Assembly (NCBI GenBank): GCA_019748065.1
Contig: JAIEQB010000033.1
Coordinates: 1 to 42,021, forward strand
Direction: 5' to 3'
Origin: Alphaproteobacteria bacterium
GTDB lineage: Bacteria > Pseudomonadota > Alphaproteobacteria > UBA9655
Length of the DNA: 42,021 nt
Shown: in pieces, positions 35,501-42,021 of the stretch
How the letters are laid out: the number at the start of each line of letters is the position of its first letter
Position numbering within the stretch: the stretch's first letter is position 1
Position numbers and translations under genes: made by a program
Notes under the pieces: generated by a model
What the model was told of the DNA's origin: nothing
Seen by the model: the letters and a program-made list of their open reading frames with translations, nothing else
The model's database searches: none

Positions 35501-36829
35501 CATCTTTGCAGTTTGTAGTTTTTCGTTTGAATAGAGGAGGGCAATAGTTCCTAAAATGGCAGAAATAGCTACACCAATTTTGATAAAACGTATGACTGTG
35601 GTATTCCCTAAAAGCACCTTAGAAATAGGACGAGCAACGCCAACTTCTCGAAAAATCTTCATTTCAAAAAGATCATCTCCAAAATAAATGTTACTCGAAT
35701 CAACTTTTACATCTTGCTTAAGAGAAACTGCTGTTGTGCCTTTAGAGGGCGCCTCATTTAATGGTGTAATATGACCATCCCCAACAAAATATAAGCCTCT
35801 TAAGAAAAAAGCTTCATGATAGCCAGAAACTTTAAAAATATGGTTTGTATAAGTTTTTAAACGTCCTTTCAATTGGTTTAAGGTAAGAGGAAACAAAAAG
35901 ACGCCATCTCGTCCATCAATAGTTTTACTATCAGCGTAAATTTCTTGCTGTGTTCGATAAAGAGATTGATTAATTGTTGAAAAGGCCTCTTCAATCCAAG
36001 TAGAATCATAAGCTGAATCAATCGCATGATCGTTAGACCAGCCAAACATATCTCGCTTATTATGAGAGGGGAGAGATTTACAAAAACTTTTAAAGCCGGG
36101 AACGAGATCGCACTTGGTAACAACCACGTAAATAGGAAGTCTGATTCCAGTCATGTGTTGTAAATACCAGAGCTTACCGTAAAGGTATTCAGCTCTTGCT
36201 GTAATATCGTTATGTGCAAGAGCCTGAGTGCCTATGAGTTCTGAAGCGGGTATTGTTAAGACAATACCATCTAGGGCTCTTTTAGGGCGATAATTTGCGA
36301 GAAGATTTGAAAAAAGTTTCCATTGCTTTTCGTCAGATGTGGGTTGAGTTTCTTTAATAACATAATCACCCTCTAAATCTAAGACGATTCCATGATCATA
36401 AAACCACCAATTAAGGGCAGGGTGAGAATCTTCAGCGGTAGTAAAATCGGGAGTTCCAATAGGCTTGTCCAAGTTTAAGCTTTTAAGGAGTCTGGTTTTT
36501 CCAGCATTACTCGCTCCCAACACAAGAATCCAAGGAAGATGATAGCGAAATTGTGTTCCTCCCATAAAACTTTGCATTAGTTTAGTGGCATAGAGAAAGG
36601 ACTTGCTCAAAGGATCAATTGCAAAATAACCAAAACGAGCTAAGTACAACTTAACTGAAGTAATAAACGGGAAAGTTTCCTCAAGGGAACGATGCTGCTC
36701 TTCCTTTTGAGTGAAAGAGCTTCGAAAAATAACAATGCCAATGAAGGCAAAGACAAGAGCGAGCAGGAGGGCTACCACCAAGCTCCATGGAAAGTAATAG
36801 GATAATAGTGTTGCTTGATCGCTGGGCAT
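32558..36829 (-). CDS. tssM: Type VI secretion membrane protein TssM (IcmF)
   Basis: The 1423-residue TssM spans the inner membrane and forms, with TssL and TssJ, the envelope complex. An N-terminal membrane segment (about 11-35) is followed by a cytoplasmic GTPase-like domain with Walker A GASNAGKT (105-112), then LDLEGDYV and VVTKCDLVPGF; a further helix lies at about 415-438 (FIKIGVAISAILGTIALLYS). The rest is the periplasmic region. Close to the C-terminus an Ala-Pro run encoded by six GCAGGT repeats precedes a hydrophobic tail. Only one N-terminal helix is obvious where two are usual. It sits 9 bases after tssL. Confidence 0.93.
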   Translation of the reverse strand: MPSDQATLLSYYFPWSLVVALLLALVFAFIGIVIFRSSFTQKEEQHRSLEETFPFITSVKLYLARFGYFAIDPLSKSFLYATKLMQSFMGGTQFRYHLPWILVLGASNAGKTRLLKSLNLDKPIGTPDFTTAEDSHPALNWWFYDHGIVLDLEGDYVIKETQPTSDEKQWKLFSNLLANYRPKRALDGIVLTIPASELIGTQALAHNDITARAEYLYGKLWYLQHMTGIRLPIYVVVTKCDLVPGFKSFCKSLPSHNKRDMFGWSNDHAIDSAYDSTWIEEAFSTINQSLYRTQQEIYADSKTIDGRDGVFLFPLTLNQLKGRLKTYTNHIFKVSGYHEAFFLRGLYFVGDGHITPLNEAPSKGTTAVSLKQDVKVDSSNIYFGDDLFEMKIFREVGVARPISKVLLGNTTVIRFIKIGVAISAILGTIALLYSNEKLQTAKMNLLPALNHINLSLEKFKDQSNNAEIERAVFDDQTHTLIETITRINVNHLKSLYIPPSWFSPLDKKIKYVMGISYGRIILRSISIQLAYKASQLVSADTIVPVTQDVGNPMDPLQTLEFYKFYNYVLSIRALEAAATKFNELGTTASLKDVAAIIQYLFNYVVPEGFFENAHYYTTPLRHTKINPFDFQTYSADATVKLHKLFNDFQVRTFDPTQTIPGFGPLTRSINDFSNTHSTAYDTELLRKIFTSLQQTINSINNPTLQWINAGNSVDNFNPGPQYEYTIQLIADSMFFSSQTTDELISEISQNFKLFRQKLASYTSPLIDGGTIFTVENGLAIATPSPGAISLLNNLTSFYAQSFMAATEQKSIITAIPIGSLLLWDTLRLQQASRLINDYNNFINSNLLNFPKTLQPLFQKIGRDSLTLNIISSIVDAEIFSTNLTTESILTPEDSVMSQVQNYRAAAPFLEQILVALYTNNANSAFLTLKSLLTTQIYAPLKTLDSILSKESPYAIKQDSFDWWAGTNMAALEAFGVTSLTSLKNYIELQRDRINYLAREFAEPLVLFIEKINTQGMPGDLPLATKWAGILADLAGYEQKTPGNGLSSLEDFIMGPLNEVTLATCNKYANSEDLISSQDDFFVKILANIQEKLRDRCVELSEDVSVSNYTNLATFFNANLANKFPFVEKPDAPCPDAAPQDIRTFFEMMDSQAANIKVTLQEAQNLGPAGKNALTFIEQMDQVRTFFGGYLTPNSTLSSPAFAYKVAFRVNKEKEIRANEILNWSIATNGSTIDIRSKSLESLWNFGNSMKIIFRWASNSPLQPLQDDSISNYLVQGENAIFSYDGDWALLKLLRLNQANPADFSTLNDPTPITLRFQIPLTNVTSNVTSGCQQGNTDTDLTTATAFISLQIMPIKAPAAKSSTSTTPAPAPAPAPAPATSSTSTTRTPASTPQITPGDPVTLPYFPFAAPLINNSGGCSNGTN
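32697..32732. repeat. Hexanucleotide microsatellite in tssM
   Basis: Six perfect copies of GCAGGT (plus strand) encode the Ala-Pro run near the TssM C-terminus. Unit length keeps the frame, so slippage would change only the linker length. Confidence 0.95.
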
Positions 36830-36838
36830 GTTTTTCCT

Positions 36839-37618
36839 TTATGTTGTTGCTTCAGCAAACGTAAGAATTTTATTTACGACAGCCTTGATGTCGGATGTTG
36901 CTGAGTACCAAATGATATAAGATATGATGAAATAGGTAAGAATAAGCCCTCCTACAAGGAAATACCAATTTCGTATCGTAGCAAGTTGTTTTGGTGTGTT
37001 CCCTTCAAGCGTATGTGAATAGGCGTCGGGAAAAAGATGAATGCGTTGCTTAAATAAATAAGGTTCGCGCCTATTTATGTATGTAAAAAGGCGGGTTCGA
37101 TAGCTGTGTAAAATGGCGGGGTCATTAAAATGTCGGTATTTGCCTTGAAAACCAAGACCGAGAGCGTTGAGATATAAAACTCCCAGTTCTTTTTGTATAG
37201 GACTTTGCTCTTTTAATAAGATATCAAGTTTTTCAAAAAAGACCTGACCAGCACTGTGAGTTCCATATATGGTTTGTTCGAGTAGATTTGACTCCCAGTA
37301 GGTTTTACCCGCCCAATCTAAATTCAAAAAAACTTCATCAGCAAGAGCGACCATGATGAACTGAGCCTCTCTAAAATAATTTACTGAAAAAGTATTGCCT
37401 GCATATCCTGCCTCACTAGCCTGCTCTTTAATAACAACTTTTAGTTTTGAAAGAATAAATTCTGCTGTTGCGTCTGGTGAGGAGGAGGCGTCAGTGCTGG
37501 GTTTTTTTGACGATTTAGAAAGGGCAAACTGTTTGTGCTTTAGGACTTCTCCATAAAACTGTTCAAAGCATTCAATAATGTACGAGCTTCTTTCCTTATC
37601 ACTCTTAAATCGCGCCAC
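36839..37618 (-). CDS. tssL: Type VI secretion membrane protein TssL (DotU/IcmH)
   Basis: A 259-residue tail-anchored TssL. The cytoplasmic helical domain has YFREAQFIMVALADEVFLNL, WESNLLEQTIYGTHSAGQVF and LGVLYLNALGLGFQGKYR, all characteristic of DotU/IcmH, and a single C-terminal helix at about 218-239 (WYFLVGGLILTYFIISYIIW). There is no peptidoglycan-binding OmpA domain after it. It partners TssM and TssK. A Ser/Lys-rich insertion (SKSSKKPSTDASSSPD) lies near residue 34. Confidence 0.93.
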   Translation of the reverse strand: MARFKSDKERSSYIIECFEQFYGEVLKHKQFALSKSSKKPSTDASSSPDATAEFILSKLKVVIKEQASEAGYAGNTFSVNYFREAQFIMVALADEVFLNLDWAGKTYWESNLLEQTIYGTHSAGQVFFEKLDILLKEQSPIQKELGVLYLNALGLGFQGKYRHFNDPAILHSYRTRLFTYINRREPYLFKQRIHLFPDAYSHTLEGNTPKQLATIRNWYFLVGGLILTYFIISYIIWYSATSDIKAVVNKILTFAEATT

Positions 37619-37725
37619 GAATTACACTTCCTTTTATTATTATGGGGCCTCGTTCATATATCTATACGATTTTACGTTTGAGGCCAATCTTCTTTTAGTC
37701 TATCAATAATTTTATTAAAAATTTA

Positions 37726-39078
37726 TTAACTTAAATCCTCTAATGCTTGTTGGTTAGAATTATAAAGAACCAGCTCCGAAGGCCGTTCCTCTTGATTGTC
37801 TGAAATATTAAAAATACAAAGCGTGTCTTTTGGATCAATGTAGCGAGGATCAACATCCATAACAAAAAGTTGAATATCGCTTGTGGCAACAAGATTAAGG
37901 GATGGAACTTCGGAAACAATTGTACGGTTTGCCCCCAGTACTCGATTGTCTCTAGCAAGGGTAATGTTACTCTCTGTTACAATGATACAATTGTTAATCC
38001 AGTTGATAAGGGCCTCCGTTTTCATTCCCGCATTTGCCAGTGCGCCGAGAACAAGGCGATCTCTTACCCATGAGGAGTCAAGCTGTAGTTTAAAAACGTG
38101 ATCCTTGAGAGTGAACGGGACAATAGTATAACTCTCTTGGATTTCATCTAAAACTTTTTTAATATATTTAATAACCTCATTAAATGTTGAGCGAAGGTCT
38201 AAATGATTATAAGCTTGAAAGCGAGGAGGGCTTTCACCATACTTAACACCGGAAATTTGGCCCGCAAGGCTACATAATTCTTTGAATAATTGAAGGGGTG
38301 AGGCGGCCTGTGAAGAGAGGAGGACTTCAAAAGGAAGAAGTCCTGCAATTAATTTAAGGCGAACCTGCTCGATCTCTTCAAAAAAAGAATCCTTTACAGT
38401 TTTTGACTGAACGGTTTGAACCTTTTGCTGAAGGTAGCCTAGTTTTAATCGCAGCTGTTCTGAGAGTTGATTGCACAGAGCGCCAATTCCCATAGAAATA
38501 TCAATCTGGGGTTGTGGAGGCAGGTAATCAGTTAAAGAAAAACTCTTGGCGCCATATTTAACCTGGGCAATAGGGAAGGAAATATAGTGAGCAGGAGCCT
38601 CACTGCCAATTTGAAGGGATAGATTGGGTTCGAGAAGAGGAATCTTAATGGGCTGTTCACCCGTATTAATGTCTACAACTTGACTTGAAAGTGATGAAAT
38701 GTAACGGGATACCTCTTCTTCTGGGTGTTCATCTTGAGACTTTTGAGGAGGAATACATAAATAAATGTATTGGGGAGTTTTCTGTAGTTGATTCTTTAAG
38801 GTATCCAAGTTGATTTCTAAGGGCGTGCCGTTAGTAGGAAGGCCTGAAATTATTAAACCATCTGGCATAATAGCTTCAAGTTCAAGGGGACGAAAAGTTC
38901 CTGAAGTTAAAAGGGCTTTATCAATTTTTAAGTGGAGGATTCCCCAATAATAGGGAAAAGTATGGCGCATGTAGTAAGACAGCATATTTGCCATACGAAT
39001 ATCTGCTTGTTGAAAGTGCTGTGGCATGAGAAGCATGCCTTCATACCATTGAATAGGATTTATATTTATTTTAGCCAT
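37726..39078 (-). CDS. tssK: Type VI secretion baseplate protein TssK
   Basis: The 450-residue TssK connects the baseplate to the membrane complex. The N-terminal shell signature INPIQWYEGMLLMPQHFQ is clear. GILHLKIDKALL, ELEAIMPDGLIISG, and the C-terminal LNLVATSDIQLFVMDV complete the family pattern. Length is normal. Its start overlaps the end of the TssJ-like gene by 8 bases; a 107-base gap precedes tssL, the longest gap in the operon. Confidence 0.95.
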   Translation of the reverse strand: MAKININPIQWYEGMLLMPQHFQQADIRMANMLSYYMRHTFPYYWGILHLKIDKALLTSGTFRPLELEAIMPDGLIISGLPTNGTPLEINLDTLKNQLQKTPQYIYLCIPPQKSQDEHPEEEVSRYISSLSSQVVDINTGEQPIKIPLLEPNLSLQIGSEAPAHYISFPIAQVKYGAKSFSLTDYLPPQPQIDISMGIGALCNQLSEQLRLKLGYLQQKVQTVQSKTVKDSFFEEIEQVRLKLIAGLLPFEVLLSSQAASPLQLFKELCSLAGQISGVKYGESPPRFQAYNHLDLRSTFNEVIKYIKKVLDEIQESYTIVPFTLKDHVFKLQLDSSWVRDRLVLGALANAGMKTEALINWINNCIIVTESNITLARDNRVLGANRTIVSEVPSLNLVATSDIQLFVMDVDPRYIDPKDTLCIFNISDNQEERPSELVLYNSNQQALEDLS

Positions 39079-39856
39079 TTTTCACCTTAGGTCCAGGAGT
39101 GTTTTTTCTCAACGCGGGTAGAATTTTTGTGGGATGCGCTTTTGGGGGAGTGAGTTGTTTTAGAGCTGACGGTCTTGCATTCCCTTGTGACCTTGAGCCA
39201 AAAGATGAGAGGGCGCCAGGGGCGTTCTTTTGTAAAGCTGGTGGAGTTTTTAAGATATTTGTTACTATAGGAGCAGATTGTTTCAGAATCGGCGACTTTA
39301 TACCTTCTGCCTGTGATATTGAATTGAGGATATCTCCTTGTGATATTGTCTTGACAAGATCAGACATTGTTGTTCCTGGGTGAACAGCAGCAAGGTTCTC
39401 CGGAGAAAGATTCAAGAGATCGTTTTTTTGAAGAAGAATTGCAATAATACCACTGGGGGCAACCTTAAGACGATGGTCTCCTGGCGTAAGATAATTTGCA
39501 AAAACATAAGCACCGTTAGCTGCAGTTGCTGTCTCAGGAGAGAAAACTTGTACAACCTGTCCAGGGACAAGTTCCCAGTGCCAAATATCCAAAAGAGTAG
39601 GGTTATCAAGCAGTAATTGCGATGTGGTGGAAAAATATTGACTTGCAGACATTTGTCCTAAGCCCTTTACAAGATTGTCATCATATAAAACAACAAGATC
39701 AACAGCAATTGCAGAATTTTGATTGGCGTCTTGATCGGTGTATATGGTAACACTATTAATTGAGAGGTCTGGACCACAACCAGTAAGGCTCAAAGCTACA
39801 GCAAGGGCTAATTTGGCTATGGTTTTTGGCTTAAAAGACATAATTTTTACTTTCAT
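39071..39856 (-). CDS. TssJ-like lipoprotein with a long basic tail
   Basis: A 261-residue outer-membrane lipoprotein: signal peptide with lipobox L24-T-G-C27, then a TssJ-type beta-sandwich (AVDLVVLYDDNLVKGL, SQLLLDNPTLLDIWHWELVP, GQVVQVFSPETA, HRLKVAPSGIIAILLQK). TssJ usually ends near this point at about 150-170 residues; this one continues for about 100 residues rich in Lys, Pro, Ala and Ser (for example HPTKILPALRKNTPGPKVKN). Position between the SPOR gene and tssK and the lipobox support the TssJ call; sequence similarity itself is moderate. ATGA overlap with the SPOR gene. Confidence 0.8.
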   Translation of the reverse strand: MKVKIMSFKPKTIAKLALAVALSLTGCGPDLSINSVTIYTDQDANQNSAIAVDLVVLYDDNLVKGLGQMSASQYFSTTSQLLLDNPTLLDIWHWELVPGQVVQVFSPETATAANGAYVFANYLTPGDHRLKVAPSGIIAILLQKNDLLNLSPENLAAVHPGTTMSDLVKTISQGDILNSISQAEGIKSPILKQSAPIVTNILKTPPALQKNAPGALSSFGSRSQGNARPSALKQLTPPKAHPTKILPALRKNTPGPKVKNG

Positions 39857-40839
39857 GAGTGACCTGTATTATTCCCAGAGACCTTAACCACAAGAGCCCC
39901 TGGAATTTGATCGGCAAACTGTGAGGCGGCGTCTTGGGCCATATTATAGTCTCCATAAAGACCACTGTGAACGTAATACATGGCGCCTCCTTCTGGGGCT
40001 TTGCTTTGCATTATTTGTGAGTTGATGCTTAATCCTTGGAGATGAGAAACAAGGTTAGAGGCATTTTCTTTTGACGCATAAACGCCTAGTTGAACTGTAT
40101 AGTTCTCTGATGAAGTTGAGGGGAGCGACGAGCTGGGCGAGACCACACTTGGTTGAGATGATGAAGGAGCACTAGATTGCGGAGATGTTGCAGGAGCATT
40201 TGTATGAGGTGTGATCGTTGATACGCTAGAAGGAGGAGGCATCGTTGTTGAGGAGGTTTTTTGAGTTGGTGCTGTAACGGCTTCATGAACGGTGGAGGCC
40301 GCTTGACTCATGAGGTGTGAGGTTTCTTGCTGTGTTTTTTGACCTGCCTGTTTTCCAATAGCTTCTGTCGTTGCTGAAACGAGAGGTGTTAAAAAGGAAG
40401 GAAGATTTGTAGGCTTTGACTCTATGATCGTTGATTGAACCGCTCTGCCGGCTTGTTGTGAGGCTATGCCTTGTAATGTTGCCCCTAGGGAAGGGTCAGC
40501 CATTGAAGAAGAGGATTGTTGTTGGGGAGGAGAGGCGGTATATCCCTCCGATGTTTGTTCCTGATTCCCTAAGGGGGATGAGTATGATCTAGGAGCGGGA
40601 GCAGAAAACCACATGCCAAGCAAAAATCCACTAAAAAAAGTTAAAGAGCCTAAAAGCATCAAGCTTAAACATATTGAAAAAAGAGAAAGTTTGCTCATCG
40701 TAATGGTTGTAACATTTGAAGTTTTGCTGGCGGGATAAGACACATTTTGAATAGGTAAAGTTTGAACTTGAGCTGGCATTGCAGCCATAGGGTGCACGTT
40801 ATTCTGTTGTATTGCTTGCTCCATGGACGTTCCGTTCAT
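39853..40839 (-). CDS. SPOR-domain membrane protein heading the T6SS operon
   Basis: A 328-residue bitopic protein: cytoplasmic N-terminus (1-50), one membrane helix (about 51-80, LSLFSICLSLMLLGSLTFFS), a long Ser/Thr/Pro/Gln-rich linker (about 81-244) and a C-terminal SPOR domain (245-328) with NYTVQLGVYASKENASNLV and YYVHSGLYGDYNMAQDAASQF. SPOR domains bind denuded glycan strands of peptidoglycan. It is the first gene of the operon and its stop overlaps the TssJ-like start. It could anchor the secretion complex to the cell wall, since TssL here has no peptidoglycan domain. That is inference. Confidence 0.85.
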   Translation of the reverse strand: MNGTSMEQAIQQNNVHPMAAMPAQVQTLPIQNVSYPASKTSNVTTITMSKLSLFSICLSLMLLGSLTFFSGFLLGMWFSAPAPRSYSSPLGNQEQTSEGYTASPPQQQSSSSMADPSLGATLQGIASQQAGRAVQSTIIESKPTNLPSFLTPLVSATTEAIGKQAGQKTQQETSHLMSQAASTVHEAVTAPTQKTSSTTMPPPSSVSTITPHTNAPATSPQSSAPSSSQPSVVSPSSSLPSTSSENYTVQLGVYASKENASNLVSHLQGLSINSQIMQSKAPEGGAMYYVHSGLYGDYNMAQDAASQFADQIPGALVVKVSGNNTGHS

Positions 40840-40979
40840 CCTTCTTTACCTTTAAAATTTTTTTATAGTCTACAGAAAATCCTTAAGGAAGTGTATATAT
40901 TTTTTTCAAATTCATTGAGTTATAGACAAAAATGTGTCTTTCAAGCACAATAAAGCGATTTATAAGAAGGTGAGACCCT
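40840..40979. promoter_or_regulatory. Divergent promoter region of the T6SS operon and tpiA
   Basis: 140 AT-rich bases separate the two divergent starts and must carry both promoters unless they lie within the genes. On the minus strand TTGAAA near 40908 and an ACTATAAAA near 40868 are candidate elements, but the spacing is poor. No operator palindrome is clear. Confidence 0.35.
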
Positions 40980-41729
40980 ATGCAGCAGTACATTATTGGC
41001 AATTGGAAAATGAACGGTACAAAGGCAGATGCGCAAAAATTAGCTGCAGGCTTTTTAAAGCGCATTCAAGAATCAGAAAGGCCTCTTCCTCATATTATTT
41101 TGTGCCCCTCTTATCCTTATCTGTCTGCTGTTGTTGAGACATTGCAGGGCAGTTCGATTCAAGTAGGAGCTCAAGATGTTCATCCTGAGAAGAGTGGTCC
41201 TTTTACTGGAGATGTAAATGTCACGCAGCTTGTAGATGTAGGATGTAAATATGTTCTTGTTGGTCACAGTGAACGTCGTCAGCATCATTTTGAAACGAGT
41301 TCCCTGATTCGTCGAAAAATTGAAGCTTCTATTAAGGGAGGCTTGCATCCCATTTTATGCATCGGAGAAAGTGCTGAAGAGAGAAAAAGTGGTCGTGCCC
41401 TTCAAATTGTGGCCAATCAGCTTCTCAGCGATTTACCAGAGTCTTTTAACGCTCATGAATTAATGATAGCTTATGAGCCTTTGTGGGCTATTGGTACCGG
41501 TGTTGTGCCTTCCCTTGAACAAATTGAAGAAATAATAGGCTTAATAAAGCATGAGTTTTCGACCCGTATGGGAGGAGGAGCTCTGATTCCAACTCTCTAT
41601 GGAGGGTCTGTTACGGCTCAAAATGCGAAAGACCTTCTTGACTTACCTCATGTGGATGGGTTGTTGGTAGGGGGAGCTAGCCTTAAACTTGAGGATTTTT
41701 GGCAAATTATCAATGCTTCCAATCGCTGA
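40980..41729 (+). CDS. tpiA: Triosephosphate isomerase
   Basis: Glycolytic and gluconeogenic enzyme that interconverts dihydroxyacetone phosphate and glyceraldehyde 3-phosphate. The 249-residue protein has NWKMNGT (catalytic Lys), VLVGHSERRQ (catalytic His), IAYEPLWAIGTG (catalytic Glu), and the phosphate-binding LYGGSV and GLLVGGASL. Full length. AAGGTGAGA precedes ATG 40980. A strong terminator follows. Confidence 0.97.
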   Translation: MQQYIIGNWKMNGTKADAQKLAAGFLKRIQESERPLPHIILCPSYPYLSAVVETLQGSSIQVGAQDVHPEKSGPFTGDVNVTQLVDVGCKYVLVGHSERRQHHFETSSLIRRKIEASIKGGLHPILCIGESAEERKSGRALQIVANQLLSDLPESFNAHELMIAYEPLWAIGTGVVPSLEQIEEIIGLIKHEFSTRMGGGALIPTLYGGSVTAQNAKDLLDLPHVDGLLVGGASLKLEDFWQIINASNR

Positions 41730-41779
41730 GAGGGGGGCTTCACTGATATTTTTAAACATAATTTTCCTTAGATGAACTT

Positions 41780-41809
41780 AAAAAGCAGCCCTTGATAGAG
41801 CTGCTTTTT
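41780..41809. terminator. Bidirectional rho-independent terminator
   Basis: AAAAAGCAGC (41780-41789) and GCTGCTTTTT (41800-41809) are exact arms around a 10-base loop. T-runs on both strands serve tpiA (plus) and the Gly/Ala-rich gene (minus). Confidence 0.85.
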
Positions 41810-41845
41810 GAGTTAAGAAAGGAGAGATTAAGATGAGCTTTAGGT

Positions 41846-42021
41846 TTAGCTAGCAGGTGTTCCTCCACCCCCGGCATCGCCACCACCCCCCGCAGGGGCT
41901 GCGCCACCACCTGTATCACCACCTGCAGCAGGAGCTGCACCACCTGCAGCAGGAGCTTCAGTCCCACCACCGCCAGCTGCTGGAGCAGCTGCTGCAAGCG
42001 TTCCTGTCGTAAAGTCAATGG
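41846..42021 (-). CDS. Gly/Ala/Pro-rich protein, C-terminal part
   Basis: Partial minus-strand gene that continues beyond the right edge. The frame read from the edge ends at 41846-41848 and encodes IDFTTGTLAAAAPAAGGG then repeated APAAGG and GGGG blocks, ending GGGTPAS. This frame is preferred over the overlapping Leu/Val/Gln-rich one because it stops before the terminator, while the other runs through it. A low-complexity tail of this kind gives no function. Confidence 0.6.
   Translation of the reverse strand, partial: IDFTTGTLAAAAPAAGGGGTEAPAAGGAAPAAGGDTGGGAAPAGGGGDAGGGGTPAS

Noticed and set aside
41752-42018. 88-codon Leu/Gln/Val-rich minus frame at the right edge
   Set aside because: It runs through the terminator hairpin; the Gly/Ala-rich frame on the same strand stops before it and fits better.
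1-42021. CRISPR arrays, riboswitches, rRNA
   Set aside because: No regularly spaced repeats with spacers, no recognisable riboswitch core and no rRNA segment were found by eye.

Overview
The window looks like the chromosome of a low-GC, AT-rich alphaproteobacterium, most likely a host-associated member of the Holosporales/Paracaedibacter/Odyssella type. The reasons are the mix of alphaproteobacterial housekeeping genes (adrenodoxin-type ferredoxin, UbiA, COQ9, a phasin, rpsU), biotin import by BioY, a LuxR/NB-ARC/TPR giant, many signal-peptide proteins of unknown function, a type VI secretion (T6SS) sub-operon and many decaying genes. The taxonomic call is inference from gene content; no 16S gene or other marker is in the window.

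Left end (1-3.0 kb): a PAP2-like remnant beside a strong hairpin, a lone Flp/Fap pilin with a terminator, tRNA-Gln(CUG) on the minus strand, then ferredoxin, UbiA and a phasin. 3.0-7.5 kb encodes three exported proteins: a subtilisin-like protease with a duplicated N-terminal module, a Nudix protein with a basic repeat tail, and an unknown 260-residue protein. 7.5-11.8 kb is a dense plus-strand stretch: a bufB-bufC-DoxX cassette without the usual bufA precursor, rsmD, bioY, a DUF1284 protein and an Smr-domain protein, several of them joined by overlapping stop/start codons.

11.9-13.5 kb is a scar of three broken genes: a DDE transposase, an acyltransferase-3 fragment and a DUF4143-type ATPase tail. 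It is followed by an intact translationally coupled trio: a beta-CASP metallo-beta-lactamase RNase, an AMP/thymidine phosphorylase and a PRPP synthetase-like protein. Together they could take RNA to nucleotides, base and ribose phosphates. Next come an orphan ABC substrate-binding protein preceded by a 38-codon reading frame, a 1095-residue LuxR-HTH/Cys-rich/transmembrane/NB-ARC/TPR protein, rpsU, coq9, a 3-methyladenine glycosylase, a decayed or mis-sequenced Cys-rich secreted peptide, and two tandem DMT transporters.

25.9-31.2 kb holds an exported 597-residue protein whose C-terminus resembles a HicA toxin domain split by a basic insert, a small secreted four-cysteine protein, and a CopA-CopB multicopper oxidase fusion killed by two stops and a frameshift. 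31.5-40.8 kb is one minus-strand T6SS operon, in transcription order SPOR protein, tssJ, tssK, tssL, tssM, tssA: the membrane complex plus the TssK and TssA adaptors. Sheath, tube, spike and ClpV genes are not in the window. The right end carries tpiA, a bidirectional terminator and the Gly/Ala/Pro-rich tail of a protein that continues beyond the edge.

The strongest leads for new biology are the exported HicA-like protein, the inverted LuxR/NB-ARC architecture with a transmembrane segment, the Cys-rich peptide, and the bufA-less buf cassette.
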